Below the pieces are notes generated by a model. The model was not told the DNA's origin. It saw nothing but the letters and a program-made list of their open reading frames with translations, and did no database searches. A program made the translations under genes and the position numbers. A stretch of 64,000 nt of DNA from Saccharopolyspora soli (lineage in GTDB: Bacteria > Actinomycetota > Actinomycetes > Mycobacteriales > Pseudonocardiaceae), in NCBI RefSeq assembly GCF_022678645.1, contig NZ_JALBWV010000026.1:51863-115862 (forward strand). Direction: 5' to 3'. Position 1 is the first letter of the stretch. Each line of letters opens with the position of its first letter. Below are positions 51,243 to 58,967 of this stretch, piece after piece.

Positions 51243-52247
51243 ATGAAGAGGGTACTTACCGCTACCTGCGTGCTGCTTTCGGTGGTCGCTGCCGGGTGCA
51301 GTGTCGGGGTGCGCGAACAGACCGGCGGCGGTGGCCAGCAGGGTGGGCCGATCAGGCTCGCCGTGGTGCCGAAGGCGATCGGGTTCGACTTCTGGGAGCA
51401 GGTGCGGGTCGGCGCCGAATGCGCCGGTTCCAAGCAGCAGGGCGTGACCATCCACTGGGACGGGGTGACCGCCGAAAGCGATGTCAGCGGTCAGCAGAGC
51501 CTGTTGCAGAACCTGCTGTCGCAGGGGGACATCGGCGGTCTGGTGTACGCCGCGACGGATGCCAGGGCGCTGGCCGACATCACCAAGTCGGCCCAAGCCC
51601 AGGGCACCACGGTGGTCAACATGGACTCCGGCACCAACCCGCAGCCGCCGGACGTGCCGGTGTTCGCGACGAACAACGTCGCCGCCGCCGAACAGGCCAC
51701 CGACGCGCTCGCACAGCAGCTCGGCGGCCAGGGCAAGGTGGCGTTCATCGAGTTCCAGCCGGGCACCAGCACCAACGAGACCCGCGCGGAGGGCTTCAAA
51801 CGGGGCATGGCCAAGCACCCCGGACTGCAGCTCGTCGCGCAGCAGTCCAGCAACAGCGACTACAACCGGGCCCTGCAGGTCACCCAGGACATCCTGACCG
51901 CCAACCCGGACCTCAACGGCATCTACGCGGCCAACGAGCCGAGCGTGCTCGGCGCGGCCGAGGCGGTGCGGCAGGCTGGCAAGGCCGGTCAGGTGAAGAT
52001 CATCGGCTGGGACACCTCGGACGGCGAGATCCAGGGGCTGCGCGACGGGGTGATCACGGGGTTGATCGCGCAGAACCCGTTCAAGATGGGCTTCGCCGCG
52101 GTCAACGCGGCGGTGACCAAGATCCGCGGTTCGAACGAACCGATGCCCAACCCGGACACCGGCTCACTGCTGATCACCAGGGACAACGTGGACAGCCCCG
52201 AGGTGCAGAAGCTGCTCAACCCAAGCTGCGAAAACCCACCCGCCTGA
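51243..52247 (+). CDS. Sugar ABC transporter substrate-binding lipoprotein (RbsB type)
   Basis: This 334-residue protein has a lipoprotein signal peptide with lipobox VAAGC (Cys19), so it is exported and anchored to the outer face of the membrane. The mature part matches periplasmic-binding protein type 1 for sugars: RLAVVPKAIGFDFWEQVRVGAEC, TDARALADITKSAQAQGTTVVNMDSG, KVAFIEFQPGTSTNETRAEGFKRGM, GIYAANEPSVLGAAEAVRQAG and IIGWDTSDGEIQGLRDG. It delivers its sugar to the upstream permease. The gene ends just before an R1 palindrome, a plausible operon terminator. Confidence 0.94.
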   Translation: MKRVLTATCVLLSVVAAGCSVGVREQTGGGGQQGGPIRLAVVPKAIGFDFWEQVRVGAECAGSKQQGVTIHWDGVTAESDVSGQQSLLQNLLSQGDIGGLVYAATDARALADITKSAQAQGTTVVNMDSGTNPQPPDVPVFATNNVAAAEQATDALAQQLGGQGKVAFIEFQPGTSTNETRAEGFKRGMAKHPGLQLVAQQSSNSDYNRALQVTQDILTANPDLNGIYAANEPSVLGAAEAVRQAGKAGQVKIIGWDTSDGEIQGLRDGVITGLIAQNPFKMGFAAVNAAVTKIRGSNEPMPNPDTGSLLITRDNVDSPEVQKLLNPSCENPPA

Positions 52248-52263
52248 CCCGCGGAGGAATGGA

Positions 52264-52310
52264 GTGAGGGGCACCCTTAACCAAGTTACTTGGTTAAGGG
52301 TGCCCCTCAC
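52264..52310. repeat. R1 palindromic repeat, copy 2 (perfect)
   Basis: GTGAGGGGCACCCTTAACCA at 52264 begins a 22-bp arm that pairs perfectly with its inverse ending at 52310, around a 3-nt loop (TTA). It lies 16 bp after the sugar-binding protein gene and probably ends that operon. Confidence 0.88.
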
Positions 52311-52329
52311 CTCTCACCTGAATGGGGTG

Positions 52330-52369
52330 GTGAGTGCGTAGCCGGGTTGGAGCCCGGTCGTGCACTCAC
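52330..52369. repeat. R2 palindromic repeat, copy 2
   Basis: The outer arms GTGAGTGC and GCACTCAC enclose CCGGGTTGGAGCCCGG, the same inner hairpin as in copy 1 at 39033. It lies 12 bp upstream of the channel gene start, directly after an R1 copy. Confidence 0.75.
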
Positions 52370-52381
52370 GAGAATGCAGCG

Positions 52382-53026
52382 GTGGTAACCGCAATCGTGA
52401 ATCCGCTCGTGCAGGAGGTCCTGGATCTCATCGGGATCTTCGCCTTCGCGCTCTCCGGTGCGCTGCTCGCCGTTCGCAAGCGCTTCGACGCGGTCGGCAT
52501 CGCCGTGCTGGCCGAGGCGACCGCGCTGGGCGGTGGGCTGTTCCGGGACCTGGTGATCGGCGCGGTGCCGCCGGTGGCGTTCACCAACATCGCGTACTTC
52601 ATCACCCCGCTCATCGCCGCGGCGGTGGTGTTCTTCTGGCATCCCCGGCTGGCCCGCATCCGGCGGTTCGTGCTGGTCTTCGACGCGGTCGGGCTGGGCG
52701 TGTTCTGCGTGGCGGGCAGCATCAAGGCGCTCAACTTCGGGATGCACCCGCTACCGGCCGTGGCGCTCGGTGCGGCGACCGCGATCGGCGGTGGCGCGAT
52801 CCGGGACTTGCTGGCCGGTGAGATCCCGGCGCTGCTGCACCCGAAGAGCGAGATCTACGCGGTGCCCGCGCTGCTCGGCAGCGCGCTGGTCTCGATCATG
52901 GCGGTGGCGGGCGTGCTGACGCCGATCACGAGCGCGCTCGCGGCACTGCTCGCGATCGTCGTCCGGCTGCTAGCCCTGCGCTACGGCTGGCGGGCCCCGC
53001 TGGCTCGTGGGGGAGTCGCGCTATGA
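52382..53026 (+). CDS. TRIC-type (UPF0126/YicG) cation channel family protein
   Basis: This 214-residue membrane protein has six to seven hydrophobic segments with an internal repeat: FAFALSGALLAVRKRFDAVGIAVLAEATALGGGLFRDLVIG and, later, VFCVAGSIKALNFGMHPLPAVALGAATAIGGGAIRDLLAGEIP. The paired GGGxxRDLL/GGGxFRDLV motifs mark the family, whose members act as trimeric cation channels. The GTG start is in frame, with little ribosome binding site, and another GTG lies five codons on. The start region is close to the R2 repeat. The gene ends in front of the R3 element. Confidence 0.88.
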   Translation: MVTAIVNPLVQEVLDLIGIFAFALSGALLAVRKRFDAVGIAVLAEATALGGGLFRDLVIGAVPPVAFTNIAYFITPLIAAAVVFFWHPRLARIRRFVLVFDAVGLGVFCVAGSIKALNFGMHPLPAVALGAATAIGGGAIRDLLAGEIPALLHPKSEIYAVPALLGSALVSIMAVAGVLTPITSALAALLAIVVRLLALRYGWRAPLARGGVAL

Positions 53027-53033
53027 GTTCTGC

Positions 53034-53248
53034 TTAGAGGGTGCGCGGCTCGTCTTGCGTGGCGGAACCTCAGAGGCTTTCTCGTCTCCAGGATCCCCGA
53101 CATCATGTATGTCCGACCACGTCGGGGCTGTCTTCCGCGAGAAAGCCCCTGAGAACCCGCGGCGGTGCCAGCTGCGAGGGTGGGAGGAAGCGGCTCACGC
53201 CGCTTGCCTGACGACCACCCTGGCTGCCCAATTCGCGTGCCCTCTTAT
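53034..53248. repeat. R3 repeat, copy C, interrupted by a nested insertion
   Basis: The left end TTAGAGGGTGCGCG and the complement of the right end, TAAGAGGGCACGCG, match at 11 of 14 positions. CTCGTCTTGCGTGGCGG on the left is identical to copy A. The right half (GGAAGCGGCT, CGCCGCTTGC, TGACGA, GCCCAAT) matches copy B at 46669-46730. It lies between the convergent TRIC-like and peroxiredoxin genes. Confidence 0.72.
53066..53160. repeat. Palindromic 95-bp insertion inside R3 copy C
   Basis: CTCAGAGGCTTTCTCG at 53069 and its near-perfect inverse ending at 53153 (15 of 16 bp) enclose an inner CCCCGAC/GTCGGGG pair and a GACAT/ATGTC pair. The block is flanked on both sides by GGCGG, as expected for a 5-bp target duplication. 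Copy A at 881-897 reads straight through (GTGGCGGTGCCAG) and so shows the site without the insertion. Confidence 0.65.
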
Positions 53249-53309
53249 GAGCTCGTCTTTGAGCTCGTGCACCCGGCCACCTGCTGACTCCACCGCACCG
53301 CAGCGCAAG

Positions 53310-53765
53310 TCAGTCCGCGCGTTCTCTGAGCACGCTCAACGCGGTGTCGGCGTGTACTGCCATCCGGAACTCGTTGCGGATCACCGCGAGCACTCGGCAC
53401 TGCTGGTCGATGACGAACGTGTGTCGTTTCACCGGAATCGGACCAAAACGCCGTTTGACACCGAACTGGCGTGCGACCATGCCTTCGAAGTCGGACAGCA
53501 GAGGGAAGGAGAAGTCGTGCGATCCGGCGAACTTCCCCTGCTTGGCCACCGGGTCCGCGCTGATGCCGACCGGCTGGGCGCCGAGCTCGGCGAACTCGGC
53601 GGACAGGTCGCGGAAGTGGCAGGCTTCCGCGGTGCAGCCGCTGGACATCGCCGCCGGGTAGAAGAACAGCACCACCGGGCCGTCGGACAGCAGGTCGGAC
53701 AGCTTGCGTTCGGTGCCGTGCTGGTCGGGCAGCACGAAGTCCGCCACCGTGTCGCCTTCTCGCAT
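53310..53765 (-). CDS. bcp: Peroxiredoxin, BCP/PrxQ type
   Basis: This 151-residue thiol peroxidase reduces hydrogen peroxide and organic peroxides. The peroxidatic Cys is C44 and the resolving Cys C49 (SSGCTAEACHFRD), five residues apart, as in the atypical two-Cys PrxQ type. FFYPAAM precedes the active site, where many members have YPKDDTPGC; the substitution is mild. FAELGAQPVGISADP and FPLLSDFEG are conserved. GGAGGAG lies 5 nt before the ATG. A -10 candidate (TACCCT, minus strand) lies about 30 bp upstream. Confidence 0.93.
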   Translation of the reverse strand: MREGDTVADFVLPDQHGTERKLSDLLSDGPVVLFFYPAAMSSGCTAEACHFRDLSAEFAELGAQPVGISADPVAKQGKFAGSHDFSFPLLSDFEGMVARQFGVKRRFGPIPVKRHTFVIDQQCRVLAVIRNEFRMAVHADTALSVLRERAD

Positions 53766-53894
53766 GCTGGCTCCTCCAAGGACTCGGGGCCCAAAGGGTA
53801 TGCACACCACCGCGCCGTCCGATACCGGTTTGACCACAACCGCTCACGGGTAGCTGAGGGCAGTCCGTCGACGGGCACGGCGATCGGGGTAGAG

Positions 53895-54821
53895 GTGTCC
53901 GACCGGAAGGCGGAGTCGAGCCCGCCACGTCGGCACGTGGCGGCTGGACGATTAGCGCTGCTGGTCATCGCCCTGGCGCTGGTGGTGGCCGGTTGTACGC
54001 AACCAGACGTCGTGACAGTGCGAACCGATTCGACGATGGCGGCGCCGTTGCCGACCGCGACCGCGGCCGCGGCACCGGTTCCGAAGCCGGAGCCGACCGG
54101 ACAGGCGGCGGCGATGGTTTCCGCGGTCGAGCAATGGGCGGATGACCACAGTGGAACGACGATCGGTGTCGCTGTGCTCGACCGGGCTACCGGGGAGCTC
54201 TCCCTCGGTCGGGAGGCGTCGAAGCCGCTGTACTCCGCCTCGCTTTCCAAGCTCATCGTCGCGGTGGACGTGTTGCAGCGGGCGCACACCGGACTCCGGG
54301 TGAACGACCAGGTCCGGGGCTGGCTCCGGCGGGCGCTCGGACCGAGCGACGACGAGGCGATGAACGCGCTGTGGAGCATGTTCGACGGTCCGGGCGCGGT
54401 GACCAGGGTCGCGAGGGTGGTCGGACTTGAGGACACCCGCACGCCGCGGAACTCCTCGCGGTGGGGCGAAACCCTGGTGTCCGCACGCGACATCGTCCGG
54501 CTCTACGACTACGTGCTGACGGAGTTGTCCGCGGAGGACCGGGATTTCATCGTGGCGAGCCTCGCCGCCGCACCGGCTCGGGCGACCGACGGTTTCGACC
54601 AGGCGTTCGGGCTGCGGGTTTTTCCGTCCGGTGCGGTGAAGTCCGGCTGGATGTGCTGCCAGCAGGGCAAAATCACGTTGCACAGCGCGGGGATCACGGA
54701 CCAGCAGGCGCAGCGCTTCGTGATGGCGCTGCTTTCCAGCCAACCCAGTTCCCTCGGCTACGCCAAGGCTCGGCAGGAGCTCACCGACGCCGCGCAGTCG
54801 GCTCTCACACCGGTGCACTGA
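53895..54821 (+). CDS. Lipoprotein of the class A beta-lactamase/serine hydrolase fold
   Basis: This 308-residue protein has an N-terminal signal with lipobox VVAGC (Cys34). A linker rich in Ala, Pro and Thr follows (MAAPLPTATAAAAPVPKPEP). The hydrolase domain has the SxxK motif S-L-S-K at 116-119 (LYSASLSKLIV), and AVKSGW in place of the KTG motif near the C-terminal end. The second SDN-like motif is not obvious (DEAMNALWSM is a candidate). Such proteins are penicillin-binding-like hydrolases of unknown substrate in actinobacteria. The GTG start is less certain, because the upstream stretch has no better site. Confidence 0.8.
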   Translation: MSDRKAESSPPRRHVAAGRLALLVIALALVVAGCTQPDVVTVRTDSTMAAPLPTATAAAAPVPKPEPTGQAAAMVSAVEQWADDHSGTTIGVAVLDRATGELSLGREASKPLYSASLSKLIVAVDVLQRAHTGLRVNDQVRGWLRRALGPSDDEAMNALWSMFDGPGAVTRVARVVGLEDTRTPRNSSRWGETLVSARDIVRLYDYVLTELSAEDRDFIVASLAAAPARATDGFDQAFGLRVFPSGAVKSGWMCCQQGKITLHSAGITDQQAQRFVMALLSSQPSSLGYAKARQELTDAAQSALTPVH

Positions 54822-54854
54822 TCCGGATTCCCCGCCAGCAGGGGGAAATCCGGA
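54822..54854. terminator. Hairpin terminator between convergent genes
   Basis: TCCGGATTCCCC pairs with GGGGGAAATCCGGA (one bulge) around GCCAGCA. It begins at the stop codon of the serine hydrolase gene and ends 2 bp before the ltrA stop, so it can serve both. Confidence 0.7.
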
Positions 54855-54856
54855 CA

Positions 54857-56059
54857 TCAGGACGGCAAGTGCTCGGCGGGTCGGCGGCCTGCGTGCTGGA
54901 TGACGAGTCCGGTGGTCAGCAGCAGTGCCATCAGAATTCCCATCACCAGCACGGTGAAGGAGATGGTGAGCAGATCCGCCAGCAGCGCGGTCAGTACCAG
55001 CAGCACGGAGCCCGCGACCGTCGCCATCGTGGTCCCGACGCCCGCATCGGCCATCCGGGAGTGCAGGAGGCCGGTCGTCAACAGGTAGACGACCAGCGGA
55101 ATCGCGACGGCGAGGGCCGCTCCGACGGTGCCCAGGTGCGCCTTGTGCGCGTTGCTGTCGATTGCGACTTCCAGTCCCGCACCGACGGCCGCGACCCCGG
55201 CGAACACCAGGTAGTGGCCGTAACCCCAAACCAACGGGAGGCGCAGGTCGCGTAGGAGCTCAACTGCCGAGTGCTTGAAGTACAGCCACCACATCGAGAA
55301 GATCATCAACAATCCACCGATGCTGAGTTCCAGCAGCTGCGCCGACCAGCCGCCGCCATCTGCGACGTCCTCCTGGATCGCGGCGGTCGCCGCGAGCACC
55401 ACCTCGCCCAGCACGATGATCGTGAACAACCCGTAGCGCTCGGCGATGTGGTGCGGATGCCAGGTCGTCTGCCGGTGGGATTCGGCGAACGCCGGGACCG
55501 CGAGCTCGGCCACCACCAGCACCACGAACCCGAACTCCGCCCAGGGATGGGGCAGCGCCAGCCGGGCCACCCAGCCGACCTGCACCACCGCGATAGCGCC
55601 CGCGTAGCGCAGCGCGGGAGCCCGCCCCTCGGGGTGCTCGCGCGAGGCCCGCAGCCATTGGGCGATCATCGCCACCCGCATCACCACGTAGCCGACGGTC
55701 ACGATGGTGAAGTCGTAGTCGTGGAACGCGCTGGGCACCCCAGAAGCGAGCACCAGTACCCCGGCCATCTGCAACAAGGCCAACGCGCGGTAGGCCACGT
55801 CGTCGGTGTCGTAAGCGGAGGCGAACCAGGTGAAGTTCATCCACGCCCACCAGATCGCGAAGAACACCATGAGGTAACCGATGCTGGTGGCGCCGATGTG
55901 CCCTTCGGAGACCCCGTGGTGCAACTGCACCGCGGCCTGCCCGACGGCGGCGACGAAGCACAGGTCGAACAGCAGCTCCAACGGCGTGGCCACCCGGTGT
56001 GCCTCGGCCGGGTCGCGCGCGACCATCCGGCGGCGCAGGGGCGGAACGATCTCGCTCAT
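54857..56059 (-). CDS. Low temperature requirement protein A (LtrA family)
   Basis: This 400-residue membrane protein has about eleven hydrophobic segments. The N-terminal VATPLELLFDLCFVAAVGQAA and WWAWMNFTWFASAYDTDD are hallmarks of the LtrA family. TWHPHHIAERYGLFTIIVLGEVV is the central signature. The family was named from Listeria, where it is needed for growth in the cold; its molecular role is unknown. The start is ATG and the upstream gene is divergent. The end converges with the serine hydrolase gene. Confidence 0.93.
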   Translation of the reverse strand: MSEIVPPLRRRMVARDPAEAHRVATPLELLFDLCFVAAVGQAAVQLHHGVSEGHIGATSIGYLMVFFAIWWAWMNFTWFASAYDTDDVAYRALALLQMAGVLVLASGVPSAFHDYDFTIVTVGYVVMRVAMIAQWLRASREHPEGRAPALRYAGAIAVVQVGWVARLALPHPWAEFGFVVLVVAELAVPAFAESHRQTTWHPHHIAERYGLFTIIVLGEVVLAATAAIQEDVADGGGWSAQLLELSIGGLLMIFSMWWLYFKHSAVELLRDLRLPLVWGYGHYLVFAGVAAVGAGLEVAIDSNAHKAHLGTVGAALAVAIPLVVYLLTTGLLHSRMADAGVGTTMATVAGSVLLVLTALLADLLTISFTVLVMGILMALLLTTGLVIQHAGRRPAEHLPS

Positions 56060-56138
56060 GGTCGCTCATTGTCGGCGAGCCAGGCGGGACCTGCCGCGCT
56101 GGGGGAGTGCCGGCGGCGTCGGCGGGTAGCCGGAAGAC

Positions 56139-56939
56139 ATGCCCGAACTACCGGATGTCGAAGGATTCCGCCGAGTCGCGCGGCAGGCGACCAACCACCA
56201 GGTGCGCGACGTGCGCGTGCACGACGAGCAAGTGTTGCGCGGTATTAGCAGCGACTCGTTCCAACGCGCGGTGCGGCGCCGGTACTTCGCCGAACCGCAA
56301 CGGCACGGCAAGTGGTTGCTGATGCCGACCACGGGCGCTGCGAACGCCGCGGCGGCGCTGCCGGTCGTGCTGTTGCACTTCGGGATGACCGGCAGCCTCC
56401 AGTGGTGTCCGCACGACGCCGAGCTGCACCAGCACGACCGGGTCGTGTTCGACTTCGCCACCGGCGAACTCCGCTACCGGGACATGCGGAAGCTGACCGG
56501 TATCCACCTCGCCCGGGAGCAGGAGGAGGTAGATGACCTGCTCGCCGAACTCGGCCCGGACGCGCAGCAGATCGAGGCGGCCGAATTCGGCAAGCGGCTC
56601 ACCCGCACCCGCCGCCGCCTCAAACCAGCCCTGATGGACCAGTCCGTCCTCGCCGGACTCGGCAACCTCAGCGCCGACGAAATCCTCTGGCGGGCGCGAA
56701 TCCCACCGCACCGGAGCACAACGGAGCTGACTGCCGACGAACTCGATCAGCTGCACCGGGAAATGCGCACGATGCTGCGGGAGTCGGTGCGCGCGGGCCG
56801 GATTCCGGACGGGGCGTCGTGGCTGACCGGGCACCGCGACGAGCCGGACCGGCGGTGCCCGCGGTGCTCGACGGCGCTGCGCCGGGCCCGCGTCGGCGGG
56901 CGCAGCACGCTGTGGTGCCCGACCTGCCAGCCGGGCTGA
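56139..56939 (+). CDS. nei: Fpg/Nei-family DNA glycosylase
   Basis: This 266-residue enzyme excises oxidised bases and cuts the abasic site. The N-terminus MPELPDVE carries the catalytic Pro2 and Glu3, with the usual PELPEVE changed to PELPDVE. K58 in HGKWLL is the conserved beta-hairpin Lys. The H2TH region includes LKPALMDQSVLAGLGNLSADEILW, and the C-terminal zinc finger is CPRC then CPTC. The start is ATG. It lies next to the LtrA gene in divergent orientation, and a GC-rich double hairpin follows. Confidence 0.93.
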   Translation: MPELPDVEGFRRVARQATNHQVRDVRVHDEQVLRGISSDSFQRAVRRRYFAEPQRHGKWLLMPTTGAANAAAALPVVLLHFGMTGSLQWCPHDAELHQHDRVVFDFATGELRYRDMRKLTGIHLAREQEEVDDLLAELGPDAQQIEAAEFGKRLTRTRRRLKPALMDQSVLAGLGNLSADEILWRARIPPHRSTTELTADELDQLHREMRTMLRESVRAGRIPDGASWLTGHRDEPDRRCPRCSTALRRARVGGRSTLWCPTCQPG

Positions 56940-57002
56940 CTGCGGAGCGCATGCGGTCGTGCACGGATCGTGCGGTAACCTGAACGAGCTTCGGGGGTCA
57001 GG

Positions 57003-57058
57003 GCCGGATCGGGGGATCCGGCCGGGCGGGGCCGGGCCGGGGGCATGTAGTCCGGCCC
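57003..57058 (+). terminator. Tandem GC-rich hairpins after the nei-like gene
   Basis: GCCGGATC pairs with GATCCGGC at 57003-57022. Next, GGGCCGG at 57034-57040 pairs with CCGGCCC at 57052-57058. No T-run follows. They lie 65-120 bp after the stop and may end transcription. Confidence 0.5.
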
Positions 57059-57202
57059 CCCGCCGCGGCGCCCCGCTCGCGCCCGGCCGTGTGATCGACG
57101 TGTCCTGGGGCACTGTTCACCGGTCGGCAACCGCGGTCCCTGGCATGATCTGGCCGACGATGATCGCGTGGTGGCGCAGCCGGGAGCGGAAGGATCGGTG
57201 CG

Positions 57203-58060
57203 GTGACGAAGATCGAACGCCTGGGAGTCGTCGGTGGCGGGCAGATGGGCGGCGGCATCGCTGAAGTCAGCGCCAGAGCCGGTATTGACGTGATCGTGTG
57301 CGAGGTCAACGACGCGGTCGCCCGCGCCGGTCGCAACAAGCTGTGGAAGTCGCTCAACCGCGCGGTGCAGAACGGCAAGATCAACGAGGCCGAACGCGAC
57401 GAGGCGCAGTCCCGGTTGCACTTCACCACGACGCTCGCCGACCTCGACGACCGGGAAATGGTCGTCGAGGCGATCGCCGAGAACGAGGAGCAGAAGCTCA
57501 AGCTGTTCGCCGAGCTGGACAAGCTGGTCGACCCGGCGGCGATCCTGGCGTCGAACACCTCGTCCATCCCGATCGCCAAGATCGCCGCTGCCACCAAACG
57601 CCCGAAGCAGGTGCTCGGCGTGCACTTCTTCAACCCGGTCCCGGTGCTCAAGCTCGTCGAACTGGTGCCGTCGCTGCTGACCGCCGAAGAAACGGTGCAG
57701 CGGGCCGCGGAGTTCGCAACCGAGCAGCTGGGCAAGGAGACCATCCTGGCCAAGGACCGCTCGGGCTTCGTGGTCAACGCGCTGCTGGTGCCGTACTTGC
57801 TGTCGGCGATCCGGATGCTGGAGAGCGGCTTCGCCACCGCCGAGGACATCGACAAGGGCATGGTCCTGGGCTGCGCCCACCCGATGGGGCCGCTGCGCCT
57901 GGCCGACCTGGTCGGCCTGGATACCCTGAAAGCGATCGCGGACTCGATGTACGCGGAGTACGCGGAACCAACCTACGCAGCCCCGCCACTGCTGCAACGA
58001 ATGCTTGAAGCGGGCCAGAAGGGCAAGAAGTCCGGCAAGGGCTTCTTCACCTACAGCTGA
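57203..58060 (+). CDS. hbd: 3-hydroxybutyryl-CoA dehydrogenase
   Basis: This 285-residue cytosolic enzyme oxidises 3-hydroxybutyryl-CoA to acetoacetyl-CoA, or the reverse, with NAD(P). The N-terminal Rossmann fold has GVVGGGQMGGGIAEV at 8-22. LASNTSSIPI and VLGVHFFNPVPVLKLVELV carry the catalytic His and neighbours. The C-terminal domain ends KKSGKGFFTYS, as is typical. It lacks the N-terminal hydratase domain found in fadB, so the two proteins are not redundant. The GTG start is in line with the family N-terminus. It ends in front of an R1 repeat. Confidence 0.95.
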   Translation: MTKIERLGVVGGGQMGGGIAEVSARAGIDVIVCEVNDAVARAGRNKLWKSLNRAVQNGKINEAERDEAQSRLHFTTTLADLDDREMVVEAIAENEEQKLKLFAELDKLVDPAAILASNTSSIPIAKIAAATKRPKQVLGVHFFNPVPVLKLVELVPSLLTAEETVQRAAEFATEQLGKETILAKDRSGFVVNALLVPYLLSAIRMLESGFATAEDIDKGMVLGCAHPMGPLRLADLVGLDTLKAIADSMYAEYAEPTYAAPPLLQRMLEAGQKGKKSGKGFFTYS

Positions 58061-58086
58061 TCGCTCCGCACCCGTTCGAGCGTTGG

Positions 58087-58133
58087 GTGAAGGGCACCTT
58101 TTACCAACTTACTTGGTGAAAGGTGCCCTTCAC
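58087..58133. repeat. R1 palindromic repeat, copy 3
   Basis: GTGAAGGGCACCTTTTACCA at 58087 pairs with its inverse ending at 58133 over about 21 bp with one mismatch that can wobble-pair. It lies between convergent genes, starting 26 bp after one stop and ending 3 bp before the other. Confidence 0.85.
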
Positions 58134-58136
58134 CTT

Positions 58137-58967
58137 TCATCCGATCAGGGTCTGGATCTCGGCGATGACTCGGGTTGGGTTGTCCTCCATGGGGAAGTGG
58201 CCCGCATCGGGGATGATCGACAGCTCCGCGTTCGGGATGTCCTCGGCCAGGCGTTTCGCGTAGCTGACCGGTTGCCAGCGGTCTTCGGCTCCCCAGACGA
58301 TTCGGGTTGGCATCGTCAGGGTTTTCAGCAACGGCGCCGTTCGTTGCGTCGGGGTCGAGTTGTAGTGGCGGACCTGGTGTTCGAAGAACGATGCTCGGCC
58401 CAGGGGCGTTCGGTGCGGCGCTAGGTAGGCTTCGAGGGTTCCGCCGGACATCCGGGTCGGATCCGCGACCGTCATGGTGAGCTGGCGGGTCAGCATGGCC
58501 TCGAAATCGCGTTGCGGCGTGGCGTTGTAGGCGTCGAGGTGGTCCCGGATGATCTGCTGCCAGGTGGCCGAGGGCCAGGAGTCGTAGCTGACCGAGTCGA
58601 TCAGCATCAGGCGGTCGATCCGCTCCGGGTGTCGGGTGGCGAAGATCTGCGCCACCGCCCCGCCGATGTCGTGCGCGATCAGCGTGCAGTGCGAGATCTC
58701 CCGCTGTGCCAGCACTTCTCCCAGCAGATCGGCTTGGGCGGTGACCGAGGTGTCGCGGTTCGGCGGGCGTTCGGAGGCGCCGTAGCCGAGCAGGTCGTAG
58801 GCGAGCACGCCGTGGCCCGCGGCTTCGACAGCGCCGATCACCTCGCGCCAGATGTAGGAATGCGACGGCGTGCCGTGCAGGAACACCAGCATTTCGCCGG
58901 TGCGTCCGGTGGTGTGCCGGTAGGCCAGCCGGACCGCGTCGACGATCATGTGTCGGTCCAGGATCAT
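58137..58967 (-). CDS. Alpha/beta-hydrolase with Asp nucleophile (epoxide hydrolase/dehalogenase-like)
   Basis: This 276-residue cytosolic protein has HGTPSHSYIW, the oxyanion region, at 31-40. The nucleophile elbow is AHDIGG with D100 in place of the usual Ser. The C-terminal PDAGHFPMED carries the catalytic His, and VWGAEDRWQ a second acid. Asp nucleophiles are known in epoxide hydrolases and haloalkane dehalogenases. The dehalogenase signature has Trp right after the Asp; here it is Ile, so epoxide hydrolase or another function is more likely. The ATG overlaps the oxidoreductase stop (ATGA), so the two form an operon, probably controlled by the TetR-type repressor. Confidence 0.88.
   Translation of the reverse strand: MILDRHMIVDAVRLAYRHTTGRTGEMLVFLHGTPSHSYIWREVIGAVEAAGHGVLAYDLLGYGASERPPNRDTSVTAQADLLGEVLAQREISHCTLIAHDIGGAVAQIFATRHPERIDRLMLIDSVSYDSWPSATWQQIIRDHLDAYNATPQRDFEAMLTRQLTMTVADPTRMSGGTLEAYLAPHRTPLGRASFFEHQVRHYNSTPTQRTAPLLKTLTMPTRIVWGAEDRWQPVSYAKRLAEDIPNAELSIIPDAGHFPMEDNPTRVIAEIQTLIG

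Noticed and set aside
45430..53110. Shared 12-mer GACATCATGTAT at 45430 and 53099
   Set aside because: Many 12-base matches are expected by chance in 64 kb, and the flanks do not match.
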